Assembly (NCBI GenBank): GCA_958298945.1
Contig: CATQJD010000111.1
Location: 2,232,001 to 2,296,000 of the forward strand
Source of the DNA: Atherix ibis
Lineage: Eukaryota; Arthropoda; Insecta; Diptera; Athericidae
Direction of reading: 5' to 3'
Length of the DNA stretch: 64,000 nucleotides
Shown: piece by piece, positions 43,204 to 57,760 of the stretch
Layout of the letters: each line of letters opens with the position of its first letter
Position numbering within the stretch: the first letter of the stretch is position 1
Made by a program: the position numbers and the translations under genes
The notes under the pieces: model-generated
The model's database searches: none
Seen by the model: only the letters and a program-made list of their open reading frames with translations
What the model was told of the DNA's origin: nothing

Positions 43204-46200
43204 ATTCCTCTAAAACATACTACTTCATATTCCTCTTAAATATACTACTGCATATTCTTCTTAAACATACTACTTCATATTCCTCTTAAATATACTACTT
43301 CATATTCCTTTTAAACATACTACTTCATATTCCTCTTAAATATAATACTGCATATTCCTCTTAAACATACTACTTCATATTGCTCTTAAACATAATACTT
43401 CATATTCCTCTTAAACATACTACTTCATATTCCTCTTAAACATACTACTCCATATTCCTCTTAAACATACTACTTCATATTCCTCTTAAACTTCATATTC
43501 CTCTTAACCATACTACTTCATATTCCTCTTAAACATGCTACTTCATATTCCTCTTAAACAAACTACTTCATATTCCTCTTCAACATACTACTTCATATTC
43601 CTCTTAAACATACTACTTCATAATTCTCTTCAACATACTACTTCATATTCCTCTAAAACATACTACTGCATATTCCTCTTAAATATACTACTGCATATTC
43701 CTTTTAAACATACTACTTCATATTCCTCTTAAATATACTACTGCATATTCCTCTTAAACATACTACTTCATATTCCTCTTAAATATACTATTTCATATTC
43801 CTGTTAAATATACTACTTCATATTCCTCTTAAACATACTACTTCATATTCCTCTTGAACATACTACTTCATATTCCTCTTAAACATGCTACTTCATATTC
43901 CTCTTAAACATACTATTTCATATTCCTCTTAAACATAATACTTCATATTCCTCTTAAATATACTACTTCATATTCCTCTTAAACATACTACTTCATATTC
44001 CTCTTAAACATACTACTTCATAATTCTCTTCAACATACTACTTCATATTCCTCTAAAACATACTACTTCATATTCCTCTTAAACATACTACTTCATATTC
44101 CTCTTAAACATACTACTTCATATTCCTCTTAAACATACTACTTCATATTCCTCTTAAACATACTACTTCATATTCCTCTTAAACATACTACTTCATGTTC
44201 CCCTTAAACATACTACTTCATATTTCTCTTCAACATACCACTTCATATTCCTCTTAAACATACTACTTCATATTCCTCTAAAACATACTACTTCATATTC
44301 CTCTTAAATATAAAACTTCATATTCCCCTTAAATACACTACTGCATATTCCTCTTAAATATACTACTGCATATTCCTTTTAAACATACTACTTCATATTC
44401 CTCTTAAATATACTACTGCATATTCCTCTTAAACATACTACTTCATATTCCTCTTAAATATACTATTTCATATTCCTGTTAAATATACTACTTCATATTC
44501 CTCTTAAACATACTACTTCATATTCCTCTTGAACATACTACTTCATATTCCTCTTAAACATGCTACTTCATATTCCTCTTAAACATACTATTTCATATTA
44601 CTCTTAAACATAATACTTCATATTCCTCTTAAATATACTACTACATATTCCTCTTAAACATACTACTTCTTATTCCTCTTAAACATACTACTTCATATTC
44701 CTTTTAAACATACTACTTCATATTCGTCTTAAACATACTACTTTATATTGCTCTTAAATATACTACTTTATATTCCTCTTCAACATACTACTTCATATTC
44801 CTCTTAAACATACTACTTCATATTCCTCTTAAACATACTATTTCATATTCCTCTGAAACATACTACTTCATATTCCTCTTAAATATACAACTTAATATTC
44901 GTCTTAAATATCCTACTTCATATTCCTCTTAAACATACTACTTCATTATCCTCTTAAACATACTACTTCATGTTCCTCTTAAACATGCTACTTCATATTC
45001 CTCTTAAACATACTACTTCATATTCCTCTTAAACATACTACTTTACATTCTTCTTAAGCATACTACTTCATATTCCTCTTAAACATACTACTTCATATTC
45101 CTCTTAAACATACTACTTTATATTCCTCTTAAACATACTACTTCATATTCCTCTAAAATATACTAATTCATATTCCTCTTAAACATAATACTTCATTTTC
45201 CTCTTAAACATACTACTTCATATTCCTCTTAAACATACTACTTCATATTCCTCTTAAACATACTACTTTACATTCTTCTTAAGCATACTAATTCATATTC
45301 CTCTTAAACATACCACTTCATATTCCTCTTGAACGTACTTCTTCATATTCCTCTTAAACATACTACTTCATATTCCTCTTAAACATACTATTTTATATTC
45401 CTCTTAAACATACTACTTCATATTCCTCTTAAACATACTATTTCATATTCATGTTAAACATAATACTTCATATTCCTCTTAAACATACTACTACATATTC
45501 CTCTTAAACATACTATGTTACTTCATATTCCTCTTAAACATACTACTTCATATTCCACTTAAATATACTACTTCATATTCCTCTTAAACATACAACTTCA
45601 TATTCCTCTTAAATATACTACTTCATATGCCTCTTAAACATACTACTACATATTCCTCTTAAACTTCATATTCCTCTTAAACATACTACTTCATATTCCT
45701 TTTAAACATACTACTTCATATTCTTCTTAAACATACTACTTCATATTGCTCTTAAACATACTACTTCATATTCCTCTTAAATATACTACTTCATATTCCT
45801 CTTAAATACACTACTGCATATTCCTCTTAAATATGCTACTGCATATTCCTTTTAAACATACTACTTCATATTCCTCTTAAATATACTACTGCATATTCCT
45901 CTTAAACATACTACTTCATATTCCTCTTAAATATACTACTTCATGTTCCTCTTAAATATACTACTTCATATTCCTCTTAAATACACTACTGCATATTCCT
46001 CTTAAATATAATACTGCATATTCCTTTTAAACATACTACTTCATATTCCTCTTAAATATACTACTGCATATTCCTCTTAAACATACTACTTAATATTCCT
46101 CTTAAATATCCTACTTCATATTCCTCTTAAACATACTACTTCATATTCCTCTTAAACATACTACTTCATGTTCCTCTTAAACATACTACTTCACATTCCT

Positions 46201-46294
46201 CTTAAACATACTATTTCATATTCCTCTTAAACATTCTACTTTATATTCCTCTTAAGCATACTTCTTCATATTCCTCTTAACCATTCTACTTCAT
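43204..46294 (+). repeat. 3,091-bp HOR unit, copy 2
   Basis: Directly adjoins copy 1, every marker shifted by 3,091 bp. TTAACCATAC has its CCAT at 40417, 43508 and 46599, and the CATACTATGTTAC monomer lies at about 45.51 kb. I noticed no private difference from copy 3 in the stretches compared. Near-identity over 3 kb within an array whose neighbouring monomers differ at many sites means that the amplification or a conversion event is very recent compared with the age of the monomers. Confidence 0.92.
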
Positions 46295-49200
46295 ATTCCT
46301 CTAAAACATACTACTTCATATTCCTCTTAAATATACTACTGCATATTCTTCTTAAACATACTACTTCATATTCCTCTTAAATATACTACTTCATATTCCT
46401 TTTAAACATACTACTTCATATTCCTCTTAAATATAATACTGCATATTCCTCTTAAACATACTACTTCATATTGCTCTTAAACATAATACTTCATATTCCT
46501 CTTAAACATACTACTTCATATTCCTCTTAAACATACTACTCCATATTCCTCTTAAACATACTACTTCATATTCCTCTTAAACTTCATATTCCTCTTAACC
46601 ATACTACTTCATATTCCTCTTAAACATGCTACTTCATATTCCTCTTAAACAAACTACTTCATATTCCTCTTCAACATACTACTTCATATTCCTCTTAAAC
46701 ATACTACTTCATAATTCTCTTCAACATACTACTTCATATTCCTCTAAAACATACTACTGCATATTCCTCTTAAATATACTACTGCATATTCCTTTTAAAC
46801 ATACTACTTCATATTCCTCTTAAATATACTACTGCATATTCCTCTTAAACATACTACTTCATATTCCTCTTAAATATACTATTTCATATTCCTGTTAAAT
46901 ATACTACTTCATATTCCTCTTAAACATACTACTTCATATTCCTCTTGAACATACTACTTCATATTCCTCTTAAACATGCTACTTCATATTCCTCTTAAAC
47001 ATACTATTTCATATTCCTCTTAAACATAATACTTCATATTCCTCTTAAATATACTACTTCATATTCCTCTTAAACATACTACTTCATATTCCTCTTAAAC
47101 ATACTACTTCATAATTCTCTTCAACATACTACTTCATATTCCTCTAAAACATACTACTTCATATTCCTCTTAAACATACTACTTCATATTCCTCTTAAAC
47201 ATACTACTTCATATTCCTCTTAAACATACTACTTCATATTCCTCTTAAACATACTACTTCATATTCCTCTTAAACATACTACTTCATGTTCCCCTTAAAC
47301 ATACTACTTCATATTTCTCTTCAACATACCACTTCATATTCCTCTTAAACATACTACTTCATATTCCTCTAAAACATACTACTTCATATTCCTCTTAAAT
47401 ATAAAACTTCATATTCCCCTTAAATACACTACTGCATATTCCTCTTAAATATACTACTGCATATTCCTTTTAAACATACTACTTCATATTCCTCTTAAAT
47501 ATACTACTGCATATTCCTCTTAAACATACTACTTCATATTCCTCTTAAATATACTATTTCATATTCCTGTTAAATATACTACTTCATATTCCTCTTAAAC
47601 ATACTACTTCATATTCCTCTTGAACATACTACTTCATATTCCTCTTAAACATGCTACTTCATATTCCTCTTAAACATACTATTTCATATTACTCTTAAAC
47701 ATAATACTTCATATTCCTCTTAAATATACTACTACATATTCCTCTTAAACATACTACTTCTTATTCCTCTTAAACATACTACTTCATATTCCTTTTAAAC
47801 ATACTACTTCATATTCGTCTTAAACATACTACTTTATATTGCTCTTAAATATACTACTTTATATTCCTCTTCAACATACTACTTCATATTCCTCTTAAAC
47901 ATACTACTTCATATTCCTCTTAAACATACTATTTCATATTCCTCTGAAACATACTACTTCATATTCCTCTTAAATATACAACTTAATATTCGTCTTAAAT
48001 ATCCTACTTCATATTCCTCTTAAACATACTACTTCATTATCCTCTTAAACATACTACTTCATGTTCCTCTTAAACATGCTACTTCATATTCCTCTTAAAC
48101 ATACTACTTCATATTCCTCTTAAACATACTACTTTACATTCTTCTTAAGCATACTACTTCATATTCCTCTTAAACATACTACTTCATATTCCTCTTAAAC
48201 ATACTACTTTATATTCCTCTTAAACATACTACTTCATATTCCTCTAAAATATACTAATTCATATTCCTCTTAAACATAATACTTCATTTTCCTCTTAAAC
48301 ATACTACTTCATATTCCTCTTAAACATACTACTTCATATTCCTCTTAAACATACTACTTTACATTCTTCTTAAGCATACTAATTCATATTCCTCTTAAAC
48401 ATACCACTTCATATTCCTCTTGAACGTACTTCTTCATATTCCTCTTAAACATACTACTTCATATTCCTCTTAAACATACTATTTTATATTCCTCTTAAAC
48501 ATACTACTTCATATTCCTCTTAAACATACTATTTCATATTCATGTTAAACATAATACTTCATATTCCTCTTAAACATACTACTACATATTCCTCTTAAAC
48601 ATACTATGTTACTTCATATTCCTCTTAAACATACTACTTCATATTCCACTTAAATATACTACTTCATATTCCTCTTAAACATACAACTTCATATTCCTCT
48701 TAAATATACTACTTCATATGCCTCTTAAACATACTACTACATATTCCTCTTAAACTTCATATTCCTCTTAAACATACTACTTCATATTCCTTTTAAACAT
48801 ACTACTTCATATTCTTCTTAAACATACTACTTCATATTGCTCTTAAACATACTACTTCATATTCCTCTTAAATATACTACTTCATATTCCTCTTAAATAC
48901 ACTACTGCATATTCCTCTTAAATATGCTACTGCATATTCCTTTTAAACATACTACTTCATATTCCTCTTAAATATACTACTGCATATTCCTCTTAAACAT
49001 ACTACTTCATATTCCTCTTAAATATACTACTTCATGTTCCTCTTAAATATACTACTTCATATTCCTCTTAAATACACTACTGCATATTCCTCTTAAATAT
49101 AATACTGCATATTCCTTTTAAACATACTACTTCATATTCCTCTTAAATATACTACTGCATATTCCTCTTAAACATACTACTTAATATTCCTCTTAAATAT

Positions 49201-49403
49201 CCTACTTCATATTCCTCTTAAACATACTACTTCATATTCCTCTTAAACATACTACTTCATGTTCCTCTTAAACATACTACTTCACATTCCTCTTAAACAT
49301 ACTATTTCATATTCCTCTTAAACATTCTACTTTATATTCCTCTTAAGCATACTTCTTCATATTCCTCTTAACCATTCTACTTCATATTCCTCTAAAACAT
49401 ACT
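46295..49403 (+). repeat. 3,091-bp HOR unit, copy 3
   Basis: Third copy, in register with the first two up to about 49403. There CTCTAAAACAT is followed by ACTAATTCATATGCC instead of ACTACTTCATATTCC and the register ends. The block therefore covers three copies plus about 18 bases of a fourth. Its 30-bp CATACTATGTTAC monomer is at about 48.6 kb. The right neighbour is a copy of the same older segment that lies on the left of the block, consistent with the block having expanded inside an existing, longer repeat. Confidence 0.92.
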
Positions 49404-50247
49404 AATTCATATGCCTCTTAAACATAATACTTCATATTCCTCTTAAACATACTACTTCATATTCCTCTAAAACATACTTATTCATATTCCTCTTAAGCAT
49501 ACTACTTCATATTCCTCTTGAACATACTACTTCATATTCCTCTTAAACATACTACTTCATATTCCTCTTAAACATACTATTTCATATTCCTCTTAAACAT
49601 ACTACTTCATATTCCTCTTAAACATACTATTTCATATTCCTGTTAAACATAATACTTCATATTCCTCTTAAACATACTACTACATATTCCTCTTAAACAT
49701 ACTACTTCATATTCCTCTTAAACATACTACTTCATATTCCACTTAAATATACTACTTCATATTCCTCTTAAACATACTACTTCATATTTCTCTTAAACAT
49801 ACTACTTCATATTCCTCTGAAACATACTACTTCATATTCCTCGTAAACATATTACTTCATATTCCTCTTAAATATACTACTTCATATTCCTCTTAAATAT
49901 ACTACTGCATATTCTTCTTAAACATACTACTTCATATTCCTCTTAAATATACTACTTCATATTCCTTTTAAACATACTACTTCATATTCCTCTTAAATAT
50001 AATATTGCATATTCCTCTTAAACATACTATTTCATATTGCTCTTAAACATAATACTTCATATTCCTCTTAAACATACTACTTCATATTCCTCCTAAACAT
50101 ACTACTCCATATTCCTCTTAAACATACTACTTCATATTCCTCTTAAACTTCATATTCCTCTTAACCATACTACTTCATATTCCTCTTAAACATACTACTT
50201 CATATTCCTCTTAAACAAACTACTTCATATTCCTCTTCAACATACTA
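49395..50247 (+). repeat. Flanking segment, left member of a 2,236-bp spaced pair
   Basis: This stretch matches about 51631-52483 with a constant step of 2,236 bp (CTTATTCAT at 49478 and 51714; CCAT of TTAACCATAC at 50165 and 52401). It also matches about 39.0-39.85 kb. The match stops at about 50248, where this copy has ACTAATTC and then TCTTGAACGTAC. It shows small private changes, such as AATATTGCAT at about 50003 and TCCTAAACAT at about 50091. Confidence 0.8.
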
Positions 50248-51630
50248 ATTCATATTCCTCTTAAACATACTACTTCATATTCTTCTTGAACGTACTTCAT
50301 CATATTCCTCTTAAACATACTACTTCATATTCCTCTTAAACATACTATTTTATATTCCTCTTAAACATACTACTTCATATTCCTCTTAAACATACTATTT
50401 CATATTCATGTTAAACATAATACTTCATATTCCTCTTAAACATACTACTACATATTCCTCTTAAACATACTACTTCATATTCCTCTTAAACATACTACTT
50501 CATATTCCACTTAAATATACTACTTCATATGCCTCTTAAACATACTACTACATATTCCTCTTAAATATACTACTTCATATTCCTCTTAAATACACTACTG
50601 CAAATTCCTCTTAAATATACTACTGCATATTCCTTTTAAACATACTACTTCATATTCCTCTTAAATATACTACTGCATATTCCTCTTAAACATACTACTT
50701 CATATTCCTCTTAAATATACTATTTCATATTCCTCTTAAATATTCTACTTCATATTCCTCTTAAACATACTACTTCATATTCCTCTTGAACATACTACTT
50801 CATATTTCTCTTAAACAAACTACTTCATATTTCTCTTAAATATACAACTTCATATTCCTCTTAAATATGCTACTTCATATTCCTCTTAAATATACTACTG
50901 CATATTCCTCTTAAACATACTACTTCATATCCCTCTTAAACATACTACTTCATATTCTTCTTAAACATACTACTTCATATTCCTCTTAAACATACTACTA
51001 CATATTCCTCTTAAACATACTACTTCTTATTCCTCTTAAACATACTACTTCATATTTCACTAAAATATACTACTTCATATACCTCTTAAACATACTACTT
51101 AATGATCCTCTTAAACTTCATATTCCTCTTAAACATGCTACTTCATATTATTCTTAAACATACTACTTCATATTCCTTTTAGATATACTACTTCATATTC
51201 CTCTTAAACATACTACTTCATATTCCTCTTAAACATACTACTTAAAATTCCTCTTAAATATACTACTTCATATTTTTCTTAAATACACTACTGCATATTC
51301 CTCTTAAATATACTACTGCATAATCCTTTTAAACATACTACTTCATATTCCTCTTAAATATACAACTTAATATCCCTCTTAAATATCCTACTTCATATTC
51401 CTCTTAAACATACTACTTCATATTCCTCTTAAACATACTACTTCATGTTCCTCTTCAACATACTACTTCACATTCCTCTTAAACATACTACTTCATATTC
51501 CTCTTAAACATACTACTTTATATTCCTCTTAAGCATACTACTTCATATTCCTCTTAAACATACGTCTTCATATTCCTCTTAAACATACTACTTCATATTC
51601 CTCTTAACCATACTACTTCATATTCCTCTA
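50248..51630 (+). repeat. Diverged mosaic between the paired segments
   Basis: The start resembles the part of the 3,091-bp unit around 48.42-48.72 kb: TTGAACGTACTTC, ATTTTATATT, ATTCATGTTAAAC and TATGCCTC in the same order. Here the CATACTATGTTAC insertion is absent, and several monomers are missing. Later monomers, such as TTTCACTAAAATATAC with ATACCTC and AATGATCC at about 51.06-51.11 kb, match those at 38.40-38.46 kb. It therefore joins pieces of two older repeat types. No foreign sequence is present. Confidence 0.65.
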
Positions 51631-54100
51631 AAATATACTAATTCATATTCCTCTTAAGCATAATACTTCATATTCTTCTTAAACATACTACTTCATATTC
51701 CTCTAAAACATACTTATTCATATTCCTCTTAAACATACTACTTCATATTCCTCTTGAACATACTACTTCATATTCCTCTTAAACATACTACTTCATATTC
51801 CTCTTAAACATACTATTTCATATTCCTCTTAAACATACTACTTCATATTCCTCTTAAACATACTATTTCATATTCCTGGTAAACATAATACTTCATATTC
51901 CTCTTAAACATACTACTACATATTCCTCTTAAACATACTACTTCATATTCCTCTTAAACATACTACTTCATATTCCACTTAAATATACTACTTCATATTC
52001 CTCTTAAACATACTACTTCATATTTCTCTTAAACATACTACTTCATATTCCTCTGAAACATACTACTTCATATTCTTCGTAAACATACTACTTCATATTC
52101 CTCTTAAATATACTACTTCATATTCCTCTTAAATATACTACTGCATATATTTCTTAAACATACTACTTCATATTCCTCTTAAATATACTACTTCATATTC
52201 CTTTTAAACATACTACTTCATATTCCTCTTAAATATAATACTGCATATTCCTCTTAAACATACTACTTCATATTGCTCTTAAACATAATACTTCATATTC
52301 CTCTTAAACATACTACTTCATATTCCTCTTAAACATACTACTCCATATTCCTCTTAAACATACTACTTCATATTCCTCTTAAACTTCATATTCCTCTTAA
52401 CCATACTACTTCATATTCCTCTTAAACATACTACTTCATATTCGTCTTAAACAAACTACTTCATATTCCTCTTCAACATACTACTTCATATTCCTCTTAA
52501 ACATACTACTTCATAATTCTCTTCAACATACTACTTCATATTCCTCTAAAACATACTACTTCATATTCCTCTTAAACATACTACTTCATATTCCTCTTAA
52601 ACATACTACTTCATATTCCTCTTAAACATACTACTTCATATTCCTCTTAAATATACTACTTCATATTCATCTTAAACATACTACTTCATATTCCCCTTAA
52701 ACATACTACTTCATATTTCTCTTCAACATACCACTTCATATTCCTTTTAAACATACTACTTCGTATTATTCTTAAACATACTACTTCATATTCCTCTTAG
52801 ATATACTACTTCATATTCCTCTTAAACATACTACTTCATATTCCTCTTAAACATACTACTTCATATTCCTCTAAAACATACTACTTCATATTCCTCTTAA
52901 ATATGCAACTTCATATTCCTCTTAAATACACTACTGCATATTCCTCTTAAATATACTACTGCATATTCCTTTTAAACATACTACTTCATATTCCTCTTAA
53001 ATATACTACTGCATATTCCTTTTAAACATACTACTTCATATTCCTCTTAAATATACTATTTCATATTCCTGTTAAATATACTACTTCATATTCCTCTTAA
53101 ACATACTACTTCATATTCCTCTTGAACATACTACTTCATATTCCTCTTAAACATGCTACTTCATATTCCTCTTAAACATACTATTTCATATTCCTCTTAA
53201 ACATAATACTTCATATTCCTCTTAAATATACTACTACATATTCCTCTCAAACATACTACTTCTTATTCCTCTTAAACATACTACTTCATATTCCTTTTAA
53301 ACATACTACTTCATATTCGTCTTAAACATACTACTTTATATTGCTCGTAAACATAATACTTTATATTCCTCTTCAACATACTACTTCATATTCCTCTTAA
53401 ACATACTACTTCATATTCCTCTTAAACATACTACTTCATATTCCTCTGAAACATACTACTTCATATTCCTCTTAAATATACAACTTAATATTCGTCTTAA
53501 ATATCCTACTTCATATTCCTCTTAAACATACTACTTCATAATCCTCTTAAACATACTACTTCATGTTCCTTTTAAACATACAACTTCATATTCCTCTTAA
53601 ACATACTACTTCATATTCCTCTTAAACATACTTCTTTACATTCTTCTTAAGCATACTACTTCATATTCCTCATAAACATACAACTTCATATTCGTCTTAA
53701 ACATACTACTTTATATTCCTCTTAAACATACTACTTCATATTCCTCTAAAATATACTAATTCATATTCCTCTTAAACATAATACTTCATTTTCCTCTTAA
53801 ACATACTACTTCATATTCCTCTTAAACATACTTCTTCATATTCCTCTTAAACATACTACTTTACATTCTTCTTAAGCATACTAATTCATATTCCTCTTAA
53901 ACATACTACTTCATATTCCTCTTGAACGTACTTCTTCATATTCCTCTTAAACATACTACTTCATATTCCTCTTAAACATACTATTTTATATTCCTCTTAA
54001 ACATAGTACTTCATATTCCTCTTAAACATACTATTTCATATTCATGTTAAACATAATACTTCATATTCCTCTTAAACATACTACTTCATATTCCTCTTAA
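51631..54100 (+). repeat. Diverged relative of the 3,091-bp unit
   Basis: The first part pairs with 49395-50247. From 52401 it matches copy 3 of the 3,091-bp unit at an offset of 5,802 bp for a short way (CATAATTCT at 52513 against 46711). It then jumps to a later part and keeps the unit order: TTCCCC, AATACACTACTGC, CCTGTTAAATATAC, AACATGC, ACTTTATATTGCTC, CAACTTAATATTCG, ACATTCTTCTTAAGC, TTGAACGTACTTC, ATTCATGTTAAAC near 54.04 kb. Single-base differences are frequent compared with the three perfect copies, for example TTGCTCGTAAACATAATAC at about 53.34 kb. It looks like an older copy that escaped the last homogenisation. Confidence 0.72.
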
Positions 54101-55980
54101 ATATACTACTGCATACTCCTCTTAAACATACTACTTCATATTCCTCTTAAACATACTACTTCAAATTCCTCTTAAACATACTACTTTATATTCCTCTTAA
54201 ACATACTACTTCATATCTCTCTTCAACATATTACTTCATATTCCTCTTAAACAAACTACTTCATATTCCTCTTTAACATACTACTTCATATTCCTCTTAA
54301 ACATACTACTTCATATTCCTCTTGAACATACTACTTCATATTCCGCTTAAATATACAACTTCATATTTCTCTTAAATATACTACTTCATATTCCTCTTAA
54401 ATATACTACTGCATATTCCTCTTAAATATACTACTTCATATTCCTCTTAAACACATGACTTCATATTCCTCTTAAACATACTGCTTCATATTCCTCTTAA
54501 GCATACTACTTCATATTTCTCTTAAATATACTTCTGCATATTCCTCTCAAATATACTACTGCATATTCCTCTTAAACATACTCCTTCATATTCCTCTTAA
54601 ATATACTATTTCGTATTCCTCTTAAATACACTACTTCATATTCCTTTTAAACATACTACTTCATATTCCTCTTGAACATACTACTTCATATTCCTCTTAA
54701 ACGTACTACTCCATATTCCTCTTAAACATCCTATTTCATATTCCTCTTAAACATGCTACTTCATATTCCTCTTAAACATACTATTTCATTCTCCTCTTAA
54801 ACATAATACGTCATATTCCTCTTAAACATACTACTTCATATTCCTCTTAAATATACTACTTCATATTCCTCTTAAATATACTACTTCATATTCCTCTTAA
54901 ATATACTACTGCATATTCCTCTTAAACATACAACTTCATATTTCTCTTAAACATACTACTTCATATTCCTCTTAAATATACTACTTCATATTCCTCTTAA
55001 ATATACTACTTCATATTCCTCCTAAACATACTACTTCATATTCCTCTTAAACATACTACTCCATATTCCTCTTAAACATACTACTTCATATTCCTCTTAA
55101 ACTTCATATTCCTCTTAACCATACTACTTCATATTCCTCTTAAACATACCACTTCATATTCCTCTTAAACATACTACTTCATATTCCTCTTCAACATACT
55201 ACTTCATATTCCTCTTAAACATACTACTTCATAATTCTGTTCAACATACTACTTCATATTCCTCTTAAACATACTTCTTCATATTCCACTTAAATATACT
55301 ACTTCATATTCCTCTTAAACATACAACTTTATATTCCTCTTAAACATACTACTTCACATTCCTCTTAAAGCTACTACTTCATATTCCTCTTAAACATACT
55401 ACTTCATATTCCTCTTAAACATACTACTTCATATTCCTCTTAAATATACTACTTCATATTCCTCTTAAATATACAACTTCATATTCTTCTTAAATATACT
55501 ACTGCATATTCCTCTTAAACATACTACTTCATATTTCTCTTAAACATACTACTTCATATTCCTCTGAAACATACTACTTCATATTCCTCTTAAACATACT
55601 ACTTCATATTCCTCTTAAATATACTACTTCATATTCCTCTTAAATATACTACTTCATATTCCTCTTAAATATACTACTTCATATTCCTCTTAAACATACT
55701 ATTTCATATTCCTCTTAAACATTCTACTCCATATTCCTCTTAAACATACTACTTCATATTCCTCTTAAACTTCATATTCCTCTTAACCATACTACTTCAT
55801 ATTCCTCTTAAACATACCACTTCATATTCCTCTTAAACATACTACTTCATATTCCTCTTCAACATACTACTTCATATTCCTCTTAAACATACTACTTCAT
55901 AATTCTCTTCAACATACCACTTCATATTCCTCTTAAACATACTACTTCATATTCCTCTTAAACATACTACTTCATATTTC
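54100..55980 (+). repeat. Diverged monomers with a 668-bp spaced duplication
   Basis: The first 900 bases are variable monomers with no clear long period. From about 55.03 kb a block with ACTCCATATT, an 18-bp monomer, TTAACCATAC (CCAT 55119), ACATACCAC and TTCAACAT repeats about 668 bp later (CCAT 55787). 668 equals 26 monomers of 25 bp plus one of 18 bp. The same spacing separates CCAT at 39749 and 40417, but there the shared stretch is shorter than the step, so the two cases need not be one event. Confidence 0.7.
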
Positions 55981-57110
55981 TCTTAAACATACTACTTCAT
56001 ATTCATCTTAAACATACTACTTCTTATTCCTCTTAAACATACTACTTTATATTCCTCTTAAACGTACAACTTCATATTCCTCTTAAACATACTACTTCAT
56101 ATTCCTCTTAAGCATACTACTTCATATTCATCTTAAACATACTACTTCATATTTCTCTTAAACATACTACTTCATATTCCTCTTAAACATACTACTTCAT
56201 ATTCCTCTTAAACATACTACTTCATATTCCTCTTAAACATACTACTTCATATTTCTCTTAAACATACTACTTCATATTCCTCTTAAATATACTTTTGCAT
56301 ATTTCTCTTAAATATACTACTGCATATTCCTCTTAAACATACTACTTCATATTACTCTTAAATCTACTATTTCATATTCCTTTTAAATATACTACTTCAT
56401 ATTCCTCTTAAACATTCTACTTCATATTCCTCTTAAACATACTACTTCATATTCTTCTTAAACATACTGCTTCTTATTCCTCTTAAACATACTACTTCAT
56501 ATTCCTCTTAAACGTACAACTTCATATTCCTCTTAAACATACTACTTCATATTCCTCTTAAGCATACTACTTCATATTCCTCTTAAACATACTACTTCAT
56601 ATTTCTCTTAAACATACTACTTCATATTCCTCTTAAACATACTATTTCATATTCCTCTTAAACATACCACTTCATATTTGTCTTAAACATACTACTTCAT
56701 ATTTCTCTTTAACATTCTACTTCATATTCCTCTTAAATATACTTTTGCATATTCCTCTTAAATATACTACTGCATATTCCTCTTAAACATACTACTTCAT
56801 ATTCCTCTTAAACATACTACTTCATATTAATCTTAAACATACTACTTCATATTCTTCTTAAACATACTACTTCTTATTCCTCTTAAACATACTAATTCAT
56901 ATTCCTCTTAAACGTACAACTTCATATTCCTCTTAAACATACTACTTCATATTCCTCTTAAGCATACTATTTCATATTCCTCTTAAACATACTACTTCAT
57001 ATTTCTCTTAAACATACTACTTCATATTCCTCTTAAACATACTACTTCATATTCCTCTTAAACATACTACTTCATATTCCTCTTAAACATACTACTTCAT
57101 ATTCCTCTTA
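55980..57110 (+). repeat. Short HOR of 16-18 monomers, three copies
   Basis: The series ACTTCTTATTCC, then AAACGTACAACTTC, then TTAAGCATAC recurs with CGTACAAC at 56063, 56513 and 56913, steps of 450 and 400 bp (18 and 16 monomers). CATACTTTTGCATATT follows in the first two copies at about 56.29 and 56.75 kb. The difference between steps is two whole monomers, so the gain or loss was in register. Confidence 0.8.
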
Positions 57111-57189
57111 AACATACTACTTTATATTCCTCTTAAACATACTACTTCATATTCCTCTTAAACATACTACTTCATATTCCTCTTAAACA

Positions 57190-57760
57190 TTCTACTTCAT
57201 ATTCCTCTAAAATATACTAATTCATATTCCTCTTAAACATACTACTTCATATTCCTCTTAAACTTCATATTCCTCTTAAACATACTACTTCATATTCCTT
57301 TTAAACATACTACTTCATATTCCTCTTAAACATTCTACTTCATATTCCTCTAAAATATACTAATTCATATTCCTCTTAAACATAATACTTCATATTCCTC
57401 TTAAACATACTACTTCATATTCCTCTTAAACATACTACTTTATATTCCTCTTAAACATACTACTTCATATTCCTCTTAAACATACTACTTCATATTCCTC
57501 TTAAACATTCTACTTCATATTCCTCTAAAATATACTAATTCATATTCCTCTTAAACATACTACTTCATATTCCTCTTAAACTTCATATTCCTCTTAAACA
57601 TACTACTTCATATTCCTTTTAAACATACTACTTCATATTCCTCTTAAACATTCTACTTCATATTCCTCTAAAATATACTAATTCATATTCCTCTTAAACA
57701 TAATACTTCATATTCCTCTTAAACATACTACTTCATATTCCTCTTAAACATACTACTTCA
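57190..57760 (+). repeat. 318-bp tandem duplication
   Basis: CTCTAAAATATACTAATTC occurs with AATATAC at 57211, 57354, 57529 and 57672. The spacing pattern is 143, 175, 143 bp, so a 318-bp block (57211 to 57529) is doubled. 318 equals 12 monomers of 25 bp plus one of 18 bp; 143 equals five plus one. The 18-bp monomers are at about 57.26 and 57.58 kb. Confidence 0.82.

Noticed and set aside
40444..46823. Three identical 65-codon open frames at 40444-40641, 43535-43732 and 46626-46823 as a conserved gene family
   Set aside because: Their identity follows from the 3,091-bp duplication; non-coding bases around them are just as conserved. They differ from the 39776 frame only through satellite variants.
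9311..52401. The 2,236-bp step in domain II and the 2,236-bp step at 50165-52401 as one and the same HOR
   Set aside because: The marker monomers differ (TCGC, CGACC and ACACAT in the first; CTTATTCAT and TTAACCATAC in the second). Equal lengths can arise by chance from 88 long plus two short monomers.
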